Source: an uncultured Granulosicoccaceae bacterium (lineage in GTDB: Bacteria; Pseudomonadota; Gammaproteobacteria; Granulosicoccales; Granulosicoccaceae). From it: a DNA stretch of 45,109 nt. The DNA lies in NCBI GenBank assembly GCA_937981955.1, contig CALJNA010000146.1, positions 1-45,109 on the forward strand, in the 5' to 3' direction. Position numbers and translations under genes: made by a program. Shown in pieces: positions 17,324 through 25,552 of the stretch; the first letter of the stretch is position 1; the number at the start of each line of letters is the position of its first letter. A model generated the notes under the pieces. That model searched no databases. It worked only from the letters and a program-made list of their open reading frames with translations, and was not told the DNA's origin.

Positions 17324-18841
17324 ATGAGTGATCAATTCAAAAACAGAAGAGTAAAACACATCGGTGCGGTACTGATGAGCCTCTCAGCAATTGTTGCGAG
17401 CGGTACGTCGCTGGCAGCGGAAGGTGAACAGTTCGCTCTGAAACAGCAACCCGCCATCCTGTTCGACGGTGGTAGCCAGACACTGACCGGCAGCGTTAAT
17501 GGCGTACCTTACGAAATTGTTCAAGGCTACGCGGTTGCTCAGGGCGATATGGTATTGGGCCGACTTTTCGCCGATGGCCGACTGGAGATTCCCGGGCAAG
17601 CTCGCGGACTGGGTCAGCTCGGCGCACTCGAAAGATGGCCGGACGGCATTATCCCGTTTCAGTTTTCCGCTGAAGTCAGTCAACTGCAGCGTGATCGCGC
17701 GCTTGCAGCAATTGCACACTGGAATAATCGAACCAGTATCAAACTAATTGCCAGAAACGCAGAGAACGAAGCCGACTATAAAGACTTCATCAGTTTTGAG
17801 CCAAGCAACGGTTGTGCATCATGGGTTGGCAGAACCGGTGGCGAGCAGGCGGTCTGGTTAGCCGACACTTGCACCATTGGCAGTATTATTCACGAGATCG
17901 GCCACGCCATCGGTTTATTCCACGAACATACCCGTCCGGACAGAGACAACTTTGTCACCGTTAATTGGGACAACGTTAGTTCGGGCAAAGAACTGAATTT
18001 CGAAAAAATTGAAGTGGGCGCGGCTAATTTCAGCACGTACGACTATGGTTCCATCATGCACTACGGTGAGTACTTCTTCAGTAAAAACGGCGAGCGCAGT
18101 ATCACGGCTCCCGATGGAGTGATCATCGGGCAACGTGACGCTCTGAGTGAGGATGATGCCAGAAGCGTTGATAACATGTATGCAACCGATCTGAAACTCG
18201 ATGTATCAAGCTCCCAGAATGCTGACAACACCAGCCGGGTTGATTTACTCGTATCGAATATTGGTGCACTGGGTGCAAATACACTGAAACTTACTGCCAG
18301 CTTGTCTGATGATGCAGACTGGTTGTCAATCAGTGCGAACAGTGGTTGGGATTGTCAGCAGTATGCAGCCGAACTTCGCTGCACTCGTAACACACTGGCC
18401 GAGCGAAAAGATTCCGCATTCAGCATTCTTGTAGACCCGAAAACATCGTCAATTGATGCCTTGAAAGTTCGTGTTGAATCCCGCACGCTCGACACAGAGC
18501 TGAATAACAACGTTTACAACGACACTATTCCCGTTGCTCCGGCTCAGCCAGAACCAGAGACACAACAAGAACCATCCGATCCAGTTACAGCCGCGCCGGT
18601 AACCCCAAATCCTGAACCTACCGATAACGGGACTGATAACGGTACCAATGACAATACCGATAACGCATCCGGTGAAAACGGGCAAACCAACAGTGGTTCA
18701 ATCCCGACAACGACAACCAACCCTCCGGTCGTTGGCGCGGCGAGTGCTGGAAGTGACAGCGGCGGTGGCGGAGCTGCGATCTATCTGTGGCTACTGTTAC
18801 TAGCCGGTCGATTGTTCAAGGGTCGCCAGTCTAAACGCTAA
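17324..18841 (+). CDS. Astacin-like (M12A) zinc metalloprotease with GlyGly-CTERM-like tail
   Basis: 505 residues. A signal peptide ends near residue 32 (TSLAAEG), followed by a propeptide to about residue 110. The catalytic domain (about 105-285) has the extended zinc motif HEIGHAIGLFHEHTRPD with His190, Glu191, His194 and His200, and a Met-turn SIMHY followed by the expected aromatic region. A beta domain with two cysteines (WDCQQ, LRCTR) at about 290-400 and a Pro/Glu then TDNG-type linker follow. The C-terminus is Gly480-483, eleven hydrophobic residues and a basic tail (RLFKGRQSKR), which matches the GlyGly-CTERM signal processed by rhombosortase. Such proteins are usually cut and released or anchored after type II secretion. 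No rhombosortase gene is in the window. Confidence 0.9.
   Translation: MSDQFKNRRVKHIGAVLMSLSAIVASGTSLAAEGEQFALKQQPAILFDGGSQTLTGSVNGVPYEIVQGYAVAQGDMVLGRLFADGRLEIPGQARGLGQLGALERWPDGIIPFQFSAEVSQLQRDRALAAIAHWNNRTSIKLIARNAENEADYKDFISFEPSNGCASWVGRTGGEQAVWLADTCTIGSIIHEIGHAIGLFHEHTRPDRDNFVTVNWDNVSSGKELNFEKIEVGAANFSTYDYGSIMHYGEYFFSKNGERSITAPDGVIIGQRDALSEDDARSVDNMYATDLKLDVSSSQNADNTSRVDLLVSNIGALGANTLKLTASLSDDADWLSISANSGWDCQQYAAELRCTRNTLAERKDSAFSILVDPKTSSIDALKVRVESRTLDTELNNNVYNDTIPVAPAQPEPETQQEPSDPVTAAPVTPNPEPTDNGTDNGTNDNTDNASGENGQTNSGSIPTTTTNPPVVGAASAGSDSGGGGAAIYLWLLLLAGRLFKGRQSKR
18618..18672 (+). repeat. TDNG-type linker in the astacin gene
   Basis: ACCGATAACGGG, ACTGATAACGGT and degenerate copies encode TDNGTDNGTNDNTDN, the same peptide linker as in the PA14 oxidase 13 kb away. 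Confidence 0.6.
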
Positions 18842-18989
18842 TCGGCTATTGCACTATTCGTGATGAACCCGTAACCGCCGCAGGCAGCATCGTCGTAATT
18901 AACCATGTTCACCCGGTTATTGATCGCTGCAGGCACCCACAGGGTATGGCATCGCGGTAGAATAACATTTTGTTCGAGCACTAACGTAC

Positions 18990-20117
18990 ATGTCTTCAGC
19001 CAATCCAATACCCATGGTCGATCTGCGGGAGCAATATCTTAGCCTCAAAAGCGATATTGACACTGCCGTTGCCGATGTTCTGTCCAACACTCAGTTCATC
19101 ATGGGGCCTAACGTGCGCACCCTTGAAACTGAAATCGCAGACTATCTTGGTGTCAGTGACGCTGTAAGTTGTGGCAACGGTACTGATGCGCTTCATCTGG
19201 CGTTACTTGGTTTAGGTGTTGGTCCTGGCGATGAAGTCATCACCACACCATTCACTTTTATCGCTACTGCCGAGGCCATTGCCTACGTGGGAGCAACGCC
19301 GGTTTTTGTTGATGTAGACCCTACAACCTACAATCTCGATACAGATCTCGTTGAAGCAGCGATCAACGAGAACACCCGCGCCATTATACCTGTTCACCTG
19401 TTTGGATTACCTTGCAACATGCACGCGCTACAAAGCATTGCAGGCAAGCATAAGCTTTTTCTTGTTGAAGACTGCGCGCAGAGTTTCGGCTCTGCCGTTG
19501 ACGGTGTGAAAACAGGTGCTATCGGTGATGTTGGCTGTCATAGTTTTTTCCCAAGCAAGAATCTTGGCTGCTATGGCGATGGCGGTATGCTCACCACGAA
19601 CAACGCTGAGCTGGCGCAAACCATGCGCGTGTTGCGAACGCACGGCAGCACCAAGCAATACCATCACACCATGATCGGGTACAACAGCCGCCTAGATGAA
19701 TTGCAGGCAGCTATATTGCGACAGAAACTGCCTCACATAGACAGGTTCAACCAAGGTCGACTTCGTGTTGCTACCGCGTATTGCGACCAACTAAAAGATC
19801 TGAACATACAACTACCGCTACTAAGTGCTCCAGATTCTCATGGCCAGGCAACACCGGTTTTTCATCAGTTCACCCTGCTTTGTGACAAGCGAGATGAGCT
19901 AAAGCAGGCACTCAAGGATGAGAATATAGCATCGGCAGTGTACTACCCTATTCCGCTGCACCAACAAAAAGCCATTATTGAAAAAATGCAGCAGCAGCCA
20001 ACACTTCCTCAAACAGAAAAGCTCGCCGAGCGCTGTTTATCGCTGCCGATTTATCCGGAAATGCCGGATGAGAGCATCGAGCGAGTATGTACAATCGTCA
20101 ATCAGGTGCTGCAATAA
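18990..20117 (+). CDS. DegT/DnrJ/EryC1-family PLP-dependent sugar aminotransferase (WbpE/GnnB-like)
   Basis: 375 residues, full family length. The PLP lysine is Lys190 in FFPSKNLGCYGDGG; CGNGTDAL binds the cofactor phosphate; PFTFIATAEAI and VEDCAQSFG are family motifs. These enzymes transfer an amino group from glutamate to a keto nucleotide sugar. The sequence resembles WbpE-type enzymes that aminate C3 of UDP-sugars. The lpxB start is 37 bp downstream on the same strand, so the two are probably cotranscribed. In Acidithiobacillus ferrooxidans, gnnB (same family) lies near lpxB and makes UDP-GlcNAc3N for amide-linked lipid A. The oxidoreductase partner GnnA is not in this window, so an O-antigen or other glycan role is equally possible. 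Confidence 0.85.
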   Translation: MSSANPIPMVDLREQYLSLKSDIDTAVADVLSNTQFIMGPNVRTLETEIADYLGVSDAVSCGNGTDALHLALLGLGVGPGDEVITTPFTFIATAEAIAYVGATPVFVDVDPTTYNLDTDLVEAAINENTRAIIPVHLFGLPCNMHALQSIAGKHKLFLVEDCAQSFGSAVDGVKTGAIGDVGCHSFFPSKNLGCYGDGGMLTTNNAELAQTMRVLRTHGSTKQYHHTMIGYNSRLDELQAAILRQKLPHIDRFNQGRLRVATAYCDQLKDLNIQLPLLSAPDSHGQATPVFHQFTLLCDKRDELKQALKDENIASAVYYPIPLHQQKAIIEKMQQQPTLPQTEKLAERCLSLPIYPEMPDESIERVCTIVNQVLQ

Positions 20118-20154
20118 GACAACTGCATATTTAAACCTTCAGTTTCTTTGCCCC

Positions 20155-21300
20155 ATGGATTCAAAACGACTGAACTTGATGATCTCCGCCGGAGAAGCCT
20201 CAAGCGATATGCATGCGGCACATGTGGTCGATGCACTTCGCTCGCAAGGAGTTGACTTTGACTGTTTTGGCATGGGAGCAAATAAGTTAAAAGCTGCAGG
20301 CATGGAGCTAACGCTGGATTGCCGTGACCTGGCTGTGATCGGCATTGTCGATGTATTGATCAACTATCCACGCTTTCTCAGCCGCCTTGCCACGCTTCGA
20401 AAAACCATGCAGGCACGAAGCCCAGACCTGCTGATCATTGTCGACTACCCTGATTTTAATTTGAAATTAGCTGAAACTGCAAAGGCACTGGGTATTCCCG
20501 TATTGTTCTACATCAGCCCGCAAATCTGGGCGTGGCGAAAAAAACGCATTCATCGAATCGGTACCCTGGTGTCACATATGGCTGTCCTGTTTCCGTTCGA
20601 AGTGGATGTATATAAAGCCGCAGGTATTCCGGTAACCTATGTTGGCCACCCGCTCGTGGACGATGCTAAATCGGAGTTCAATCGAACCGAAGCTCGACAA
20701 CATCTGGGCTTATCTTCTGCTCAACAGTTAGTGGCTTTATTACCAGGTAGTCGACATGGTGAATTGAAACGTAATCTGCCAGTCATGCTGGAAACTGCAC
20801 AAGTGCTAAAAAATTCTTGTACGGATATGAGTTTTGTTTTGCCTGTTGCTCCAACACTCGACCGCGCTGCGGTGGATGAGCTGGTGCAAGATGCACCATC
20901 GAACCTGACTATCATTAATGGCCAAAGCTACCACGCTATGCGAGCAGCCGATGTCGTACTCAGCGCATCAGGGACCGCAACACTCGAAACTGCAATGCTT
21001 GGTACACCTATGGCGGTGATGTACGTTGTCAACGCGTTGAACTATGCCATTATGAAACGCCTGATTGAAATCGATGATATAGGTCTGGTGAATATTGTGG
21101 CGGGTAAAAGAATTTGTCAGGAATTTGTGCAAGAAGCGGCACAACCCATTGCAATGGCTCAGGAACTGGAGAGATGCCTGAATGATAGTGAGTATCGTAA
21201 AGCGATGCTTGCTGAACTTGAAATGGTGCGCAACAAGATGGGGCATGGCGGTGCATCGAATCGCGTAGCTGATTTAATTCAGACGATGCTCATAGCCTGA
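20155..21300 (+). CDS. lpxB: Lipid-A-disaccharide synthase
   Basis: 381 residues from ATG 20155, matching the usual family length; a longer frame open from 19978 overlaps the upstream gene and adds unrelated sequence. GT19 marks include SAGEASSDMHAAHV at the N-terminus, VDYPDFNLKLA, the YISPQIWAWRKKRI block and LLPGSRHGELKRNLP. The enzyme joins lipid X to UDP-2,3-diacylglucosamine to form the beta-1,6 disaccharide of lipid A at the inner face of the inner membrane. Unlike in most relatives it does not follow lpxA. It is on the opposite strand, paired with an aminotransferase, and its stop is one base from the stop of the convergent lipoprotein gene. Confidence 0.96.
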   Translation: MDSKRLNLMISAGEASSDMHAAHVVDALRSQGVDFDCFGMGANKLKAAGMELTLDCRDLAVIGIVDVLINYPRFLSRLATLRKTMQARSPDLLIIVDYPDFNLKLAETAKALGIPVLFYISPQIWAWRKKRIHRIGTLVSHMAVLFPFEVDVYKAAGIPVTYVGHPLVDDAKSEFNRTEARQHLGLSSAQQLVALLPGSRHGELKRNLPVMLETAQVLKNSCTDMSFVLPVAPTLDRAAVDELVQDAPSNLTIINGQSYHAMRAADVVLSASGTATLETAMLGTPMAVMYVVNALNYAIMKRLIEIDDIGLVNIVAGKRICQEFVQEAAQPIAMAQELERCLNDSEYRKAMLAELEMVRNKMGHGGASNRVADLIQTMLIA

Positions 21301-21301
21301 T

Positions 21302-22498
21302 CTACAAATCGAGCAGTTCATCCCCGACACAGTGAAACAGGGGTGCCACATCCGTATTTCCCAGCAGCGTTCTTTGTCCCTGAGCAAATGCTATACACCC
21401 GTCAGGTGTAACAATACGATCAGCGCTGGTACCGCCAAAGTATTCTACTGATGCCGTCGAGTATTCTGCATAAACCACCAGATCGTCCCAGTGCCATGTA
21501 AAACCACCAGTAGACGGAGATTGATTAGCGTTAAAACCGGGCCCGTTTCCATCTTTTGTACCGGTGTAATTATGAAAAGCTATAACGACTCGCACAGGCC
21601 CTGATGGAAATGCTCCGGGTGCATTTATCCATGCAAAGCTACTGTCATCCTGCTCTATGCCAAATGACAATGTGCCGTCGCCGTTATCACGAAATATATG
21701 GGTGTAGCGTTTACGAATATCTGTATTCGTTTCATGCGTTGCCGCATGAAAACAAAAGTCAGGACCACTGCAAAGTTCAAAACGTTTGTCCCCGTTGGGT
21801 AATATAGATGTGTTGTAGTAATCGTAGTCATAGCCATCCTGCTGATCTGGCGTAGCTATGGTCAGCCCTGTCCCCTCTTGCGAATCGGTTCCGGCACCCA
21901 CAGCATTGATGTCGTTATAGTCCCAGCCGTCATTGCATGGTAAGTCTGGAATACAAGGCATTGCGTTCACAAAAACCTGATCAGCCGGTATGACTTTTAC
22001 TTCTATAAAATTGCGTGACCCTGCAGAGGTCGTGTTGATATCGACTGACACTTGCGTTAACCCTTCAAATACCTGATCAGGTAAGGCGCCAACAAACCCA
22101 TAACCTGACGTATCCATCGCAAAGGCCATTTGATGCCCATTGGCGGGGTCGCCATTGGGCAGGCATTGATAGACCTGTGCTACCGGATTATTGCGTATTT
22201 GCAGTCGCGTATCGTCCGGGCCAGTACAGTTGATACCACCGGTTGCAGTGTGATCAGAGCTGCCGCTTGTGTGGTTCACTACGAACGGGTCTCGATAAGC
22301 CACGAACTGATCAATTCGATTGCCGTCTGCGTCAGTTGAAAATTCGTTTACGTAAATGGGCGTGGAAATTGACGTGGCGAAAGAGTTGTCATTGGCAGAT
22401 GAATCATCGCTATTTTCTGTGGGCTGGTTTTTTGAACCACACCCAACTACTGCAAGGCTGATGGCAATCAAAGACCAAAGAGCAAGGAGTCTAGCCAT
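21302..22498 (-). CDS. Uncharacterised lipoprotein
   Basis: 398 residues. A lipoprotein signal ends LAVVGC (Cys20, +2 Gly), followed by an Asn/Asp/Ser tether. The mature part has several Cys residues (in INCTG, YQCLP, MPCIPDLPCND, ELCSGPDFCFH, DGCIAF, FHCVG), suggesting disulfides, and aromatic strands such as GFTWHWDDLVVYAEY and VRVVIAFHNYTG that look like an all-beta, possibly jelly-roll fold. I do not recognise the family and assign no function. It occupies the place where lpxB would normally be and is transcribed in the same direction as lpxA, 127 bp downstream of it. Confidence 0.8.
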   Translation of the reverse strand: MARLLALWSLIAISLAVVGCGSKNQPTENSDDSSANDNSFATSISTPIYVNEFSTDADGNRIDQFVAYRDPFVVNHTSGSSDHTATGGINCTGPDDTRLQIRNNPVAQVYQCLPNGDPANGHQMAFAMDTSGYGFVGALPDQVFEGLTQVSVDINTTSAGSRNFIEVKVIPADQVFVNAMPCIPDLPCNDGWDYNDINAVGAGTDSQEGTGLTIATPDQQDGYDYDYYNTSILPNGDKRFELCSGPDFCFHAATHETNTDIRKRYTHIFRDNGDGTLSFGIEQDDSSFAWINAPGAFPSGPVRVVIAFHNYTGTKDGNGPGFNANQSPSTGGFTWHWDDLVVYAEYSTASVEYFGGTSADRIVTPDGCIAFAQGQRTLLGNTDVAPLFHCVGDELLDL

Positions 22499-22625
22499 TG
22501 AGATGTATGTCCCTGTAGGTAAATCTTCTCTTATCTATACAAAAGAGCGGCCACCATTCAAGTTCACTTTACTATCAATTTGGAAAGCATCGCATGTCAA
22601 CGCAGAAAAGCCGCGATGGTCGACA

Positions 22626-23396
22626 TTATCGGACAATGCCTCTTTCGCTTTGTTCAATAAAACTAATGAAGCGTTTTACATCCGGAAATTCATCGGCGAG
22701 CGGTTGCAGTTGCAGCATCGCTTGTGATCGATCGCCACGTTGACGAACCAGTGCGAGATAAGCACGATGCAATGCGCCAATGGTTTCTTCGCTAAAATCG
22801 CGTCGTCTTAAGCCGTTTTTGTTTATGCCGCGTGCTTCAGCATAGTTACCGACCACCATCATAAAAGGTGGCACGTCTCGATTGGCAACCGAATTTAAAC
22901 CAACAAAGGCATGTTCACCGACCGTACAAAACTGATGAACGCAGGCAAACCCAGCGAGAATCGCATGATTGCCAACGTTGACATGCCCGGCGAGTGAGGC
23001 GCCATTGGCAAACACAGTGTGGTCCCCAATCTGACAATCGTGGGCGACATGTATATAGGCCATGAACAGGTTATTGCTGCCAATCTTCGTTACTGCCCCA
23101 CCACCGATAGTTCCACGGTTTATGGTGGCGTATTCGCGAACGATATTGTTATCACCCATATGAAGTTCGGTTCGTTCGCCAGCGTATTTCAGATCTTGCG
23201 GGTCTTCGCCAACCGATGCGAACTGGAAGATACGGTTGTTCTTGCCAATTTTAGTCGGGCCTTTAATCACAACATGTGGGCCAATAACGGTGCCTGCGCC
23301 CAGCTCAACTTCGGCACCGATAATACTGTATGGGCCAACCTCGCAGTCAGCAGCAACAGTGGCTGTTTCGTCAACTATAGCGGTAGCGTGTATCAA
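22626..23396 (-). CDS. lpxA: UDP-N-acetylglucosamine acyltransferase
   Basis: 256 residues, left-handed beta-helix made of hexapeptide repeats, then a helical C-terminal part. Catalytic His119 is in VAHDCQIG (E. coli His125). First step of lipid A synthesis: transfer of a 3-hydroxyacyl chain from ACP to UDP-GlcNAc (or UDP-GlcNAc3N in some species). At the hydrocarbon-ruler position, E. coli Gly173, this protein has Leu167 (FVGLNS against MVGGCS), which predicts a shorter acyl chain. Its start overlaps the fabZ stop by four bases, so translation is probably coupled. Confidence 0.97.
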   Translation of the reverse strand: MIHATAIVDETATVAADCEVGPYSIIGAEVELGAGTVIGPHVVIKGPTKIGKNNRIFQFASVGEDPQDLKYAGERTELHMGDNNIVREYATINRGTIGGGAVTKIGSNNLFMAYIHVAHDCQIGDHTVFANGASLAGHVNVGNHAILAGFACVHQFCTVGEHAFVGLNSVANRDVPPFMMVVGNYAEARGINKNGLRRRDFSEETIGALHRAYLALVRQRGDRSQAMLQLQPLADEFPDVKRFISFIEQSERGIVR

Positions 23397-23845
23397 AGCT
23401 CAATCTCGTTTTTAGCGATGATCACTTCGCTTGTGCAGACCGAGTTACCATCAACCGTTGCCACTGCATCAAACTTGGATATGCCGCGTTTGTGTCTGGT
23501 TAGTGTTACCGATAAATGCAATTGATCACCAGGTACGACTTGTTGTTTGAATCTGGCTTTGTCAATGCCTACCAGCAGGTAAAGCGTTTCTTCAGACGGA
23601 TACCCGCCCAGGCTTTTAAATGCATGCAGCGCACAGCATTGCGCCATTGCTTCAAGAATCAGCACACCGGGGAATATTGGTGATTGAGGAAAGTGACCCG
23701 TAAAGATGGGCTCGTTGAAAGTCACATTTTTAATTGCCTCCAAAGCACCTTCAGCATCGTAGCTGAGTACTCTGTCAACAAGTAGAAAAGGATATCGGTG
23801 CGGTAGATATTTGAGAATCTCTCTTATGTCGTCTTGGCCTTCCAA
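23393..23845 (-). CDS. fabZ: 3-hydroxyacyl-ACP dehydratase FabZ
   Basis: 150 residues, single hot-dog fold. Catalytic His51 is in [11 protein letters not shown] and Glu65 in [21 protein letters not shown] is the N-terminal family signature. It removes water from 3-hydroxyacyl-ACP in fatty-acid elongation and so competes with LpxA and LpxD for the same substrate pool, which accounts for its position between them. Confidence 0.97.
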   Translation of the reverse strand: MEGQDDIREILKYLPHRYPFLLVDRVLSYDAEGALEAIKNVTFNEPIFTGHFPQSPIFPGVLILEAMAQCCALHAFKSLGGYPSEETLYLLVGIDKARFKQQVVPGDQLHLSVTLTRHKRGISKFDAVATVDGNSVCTSEVIIAKNEIEL

Positions 23846-23865
23846 TTCAATCTACCTTTGGTTAA

Positions 23866-24870
23866 TTATTCTTCGCGTCGCTCCAGACGACGTACCCGTT
23901 TGAGCAGCTCGTTCAGTTTGGACAAAACAACGAACGTGCGTTTCCATTCAGAGCTGGACTGCAACGGCATTCCGGAACTGTATCGACCCGGCTTTTCAAT
24001 AGACTGGGATACAAAGGAAGTAGCATTAAGCACAACGCCATCTGCAATCCGTAAGTGTCCAACAATATTACTGGCCCCACCAATTTGACAGTTAGCGCCT
24101 ATATGCGTACTGCCGGCAATACCCACGCACCCGGCTATCGCCGTGTTTTTTCCAATCCGCACATTGTGAGCGATTTGAATTTGATTATCGAGAATCACAC
24201 CGTCTTCAATGATAGTGTCCTCAATGGCACCTCGATCAATCGTTGTATTGGCACCAATATGCACTTTGTTGCCAATCATGACCCGGCCTGTCTGATGAAT
24301 CGCTTGCCAACCATTGGCAAAGGCAAAGCCAAAACCCTCAGCCCCGATCACAGCGCCACTTTGCACACGGCACTCGTTGCCCAACTCACACTCGTGATAC
24401 ACACAAACTCGAGCAAAGAGCCTTGATTGCGCGCCAATTCTAACACCTGTACCAAGTACGCAGTGCTCGCCGATAATCGCATTGTCTCCTACAAACACAT
24501 TTGCGTTAACTACGCTGTAGGCACCGATACTCGCCGAGGGGCTGATGCGAGCGCTGGCGTGAACCTGTGCCAGTTTGTGCACGCCCGGCAACGGGAAGGT
24601 TTCAGGGGTTAGTAGCCATGAGGCTTGCGCATAGCTGGCATAAGGATCGGATGAAACAAGGTAGTTGCCATTGGCCTGACTCGCCATCGATGCCGGCACA
24701 ATCACCGCACCTGCTTGCGTCTGCTGAAGTTCTCGAGTAAGGCGACTGCTGACTACAAACGAGAGATCACCATCACCTGCACTGGCAACCGGTGCGAGTT
24801 TAGTGACTTGATAGGAAGCATCGCCGTGCAGTTCCAGTTTGAGTGCTTGTGCAAGATCGCCGAGCTTCAC
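23866..24870 (-). CDS. lpxD: UDP-3-O-(3-hydroxyacyl)glucosamine N-acyltransferase
   Basis: 334 residues from a GTG start (GTG AAG CTC GGC); no in-frame ATG fits. A small N-terminal uridine-binding domain (to about residue 100) is followed by a hexapeptide-repeat beta-helix and a C-terminal helix with Arg-rich end. The likely catalytic His is in QIQIAHNVRIGKN. It adds the second 3-hydroxyacyl chain in lipid A synthesis (third step). Gap to fabZ is 20 bp. Confidence 0.96.
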   Translation of the reverse strand: MKLGDLAQALKLELHGDASYQVTKLAPVASAGDGDLSFVVSSRLTRELQQTQAGAVIVPASMASQANGNYLVSSDPYASYAQASWLLTPETFPLPGVHKLAQVHASARISPSASIGAYSVVNANVFVGDNAIIGEHCVLGTGVRIGAQSRLFARVCVYHECELGNECRVQSGAVIGAEGFGFAFANGWQAIHQTGRVMIGNKVHIGANTTIDRGAIEDTIIEDGVILDNQIQIAHNVRIGKNTAIAGCVGIAGSTHIGANCQIGGASNIVGHLRIADGVVLNATSFVSQSIEKPGRYSSGMPLQSSSEWKRTFVVLSKLNELLKRVRRLERREE

Positions 24871-24910
24871 GGCATGTATGTCACTTGACTGGGATTAGAT
24901 GCGCCAGCAA

Positions 24911-25474
24911 TCAATTCGCTGATTGCAAACGTAGATTTTCCTTGACGAGGGTTTCAAGGATTCGTTCGGTAACGTCTATGCGCTTGGCTGCAAACAAAAC
25001 ACCGTCACTAACGATAAGGTCGTATTTATGCGTTTTACCGAAGCTGGCTATGGCTTCTAAAACGAGAATTCTAACTTTCTTGAATTCGTTATTTTTTTGG
25101 ATGTTCAGCTCTTCTCTGAAATCCTGTTCAGAACGCTTTATGCGCCTTTCCAACCCGCGTGTCTCACGATCGAGCCGGATTTGATCTGCCTCTGGCAGTT
25201 CAAGCGTGTTGTCATTCAATTTTGCTGTTAACTCAGCGAGTTGATCTCGCTGTTGCTGTAACTCTGCCTGACGCGGAGCGAATTCTGTTTCGAGTCGTTG
25301 TTCTGCTTCGAGCGCCTGCGGCGCTTTGTCGATAAGGTATGGAATATCAACGAACCCGATTCGCGACAAAGCGGCGTTGTCTTCGTCGGCCACCGCCACT
25401 TGAGCGACGCATAGCGCAAGCAAAAGCCAAATCAGCTTTTGCAAACGAATACTTGTCTTAAATTCTCTGTACAC
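24911..25474 (-). CDS. skp: Periplasmic chaperone Skp/OmpH
   Basis: 187 residues from a GTG at 25474 preceded by AAGGGT at eight bases; the frame is open to a GTG at 25513 but the shorter start gives a normal signal peptide (KLIWLLLALCVAQVAVA, cleaved before DED). The mature protein is a long charged coiled coil (about 60-140) flanked by the small beta body, as in the trimeric Skp holdase that carries unfolded outer-membrane proteins across the periplasm. It lies 78 bp downstream of bamA, its functional partner. Confidence 0.92.
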   Translation of the reverse strand: MYREFKTSIRLQKLIWLLLALCVAQVAVADEDNAALSRIGFVDIPYLIDKAPQALEAEQRLETEFAPRQAELQQQRDQLAELTAKLNDNTLELPEADQIRLDRETRGLERRIKRSEQDFREELNIQKNNEFKKVRILVLEAIASFGKTHKYDLIVSDGVLFAAKRIDVTERILETLVKENLRLQSAN

Positions 25475-25552
25475 AGTTTTACCCTTGTGTGCTTGCACCT
25501 GGTGTGCATACACAATACGTGTTTACACGGGTGTGGCAATTTATTCCCACGA

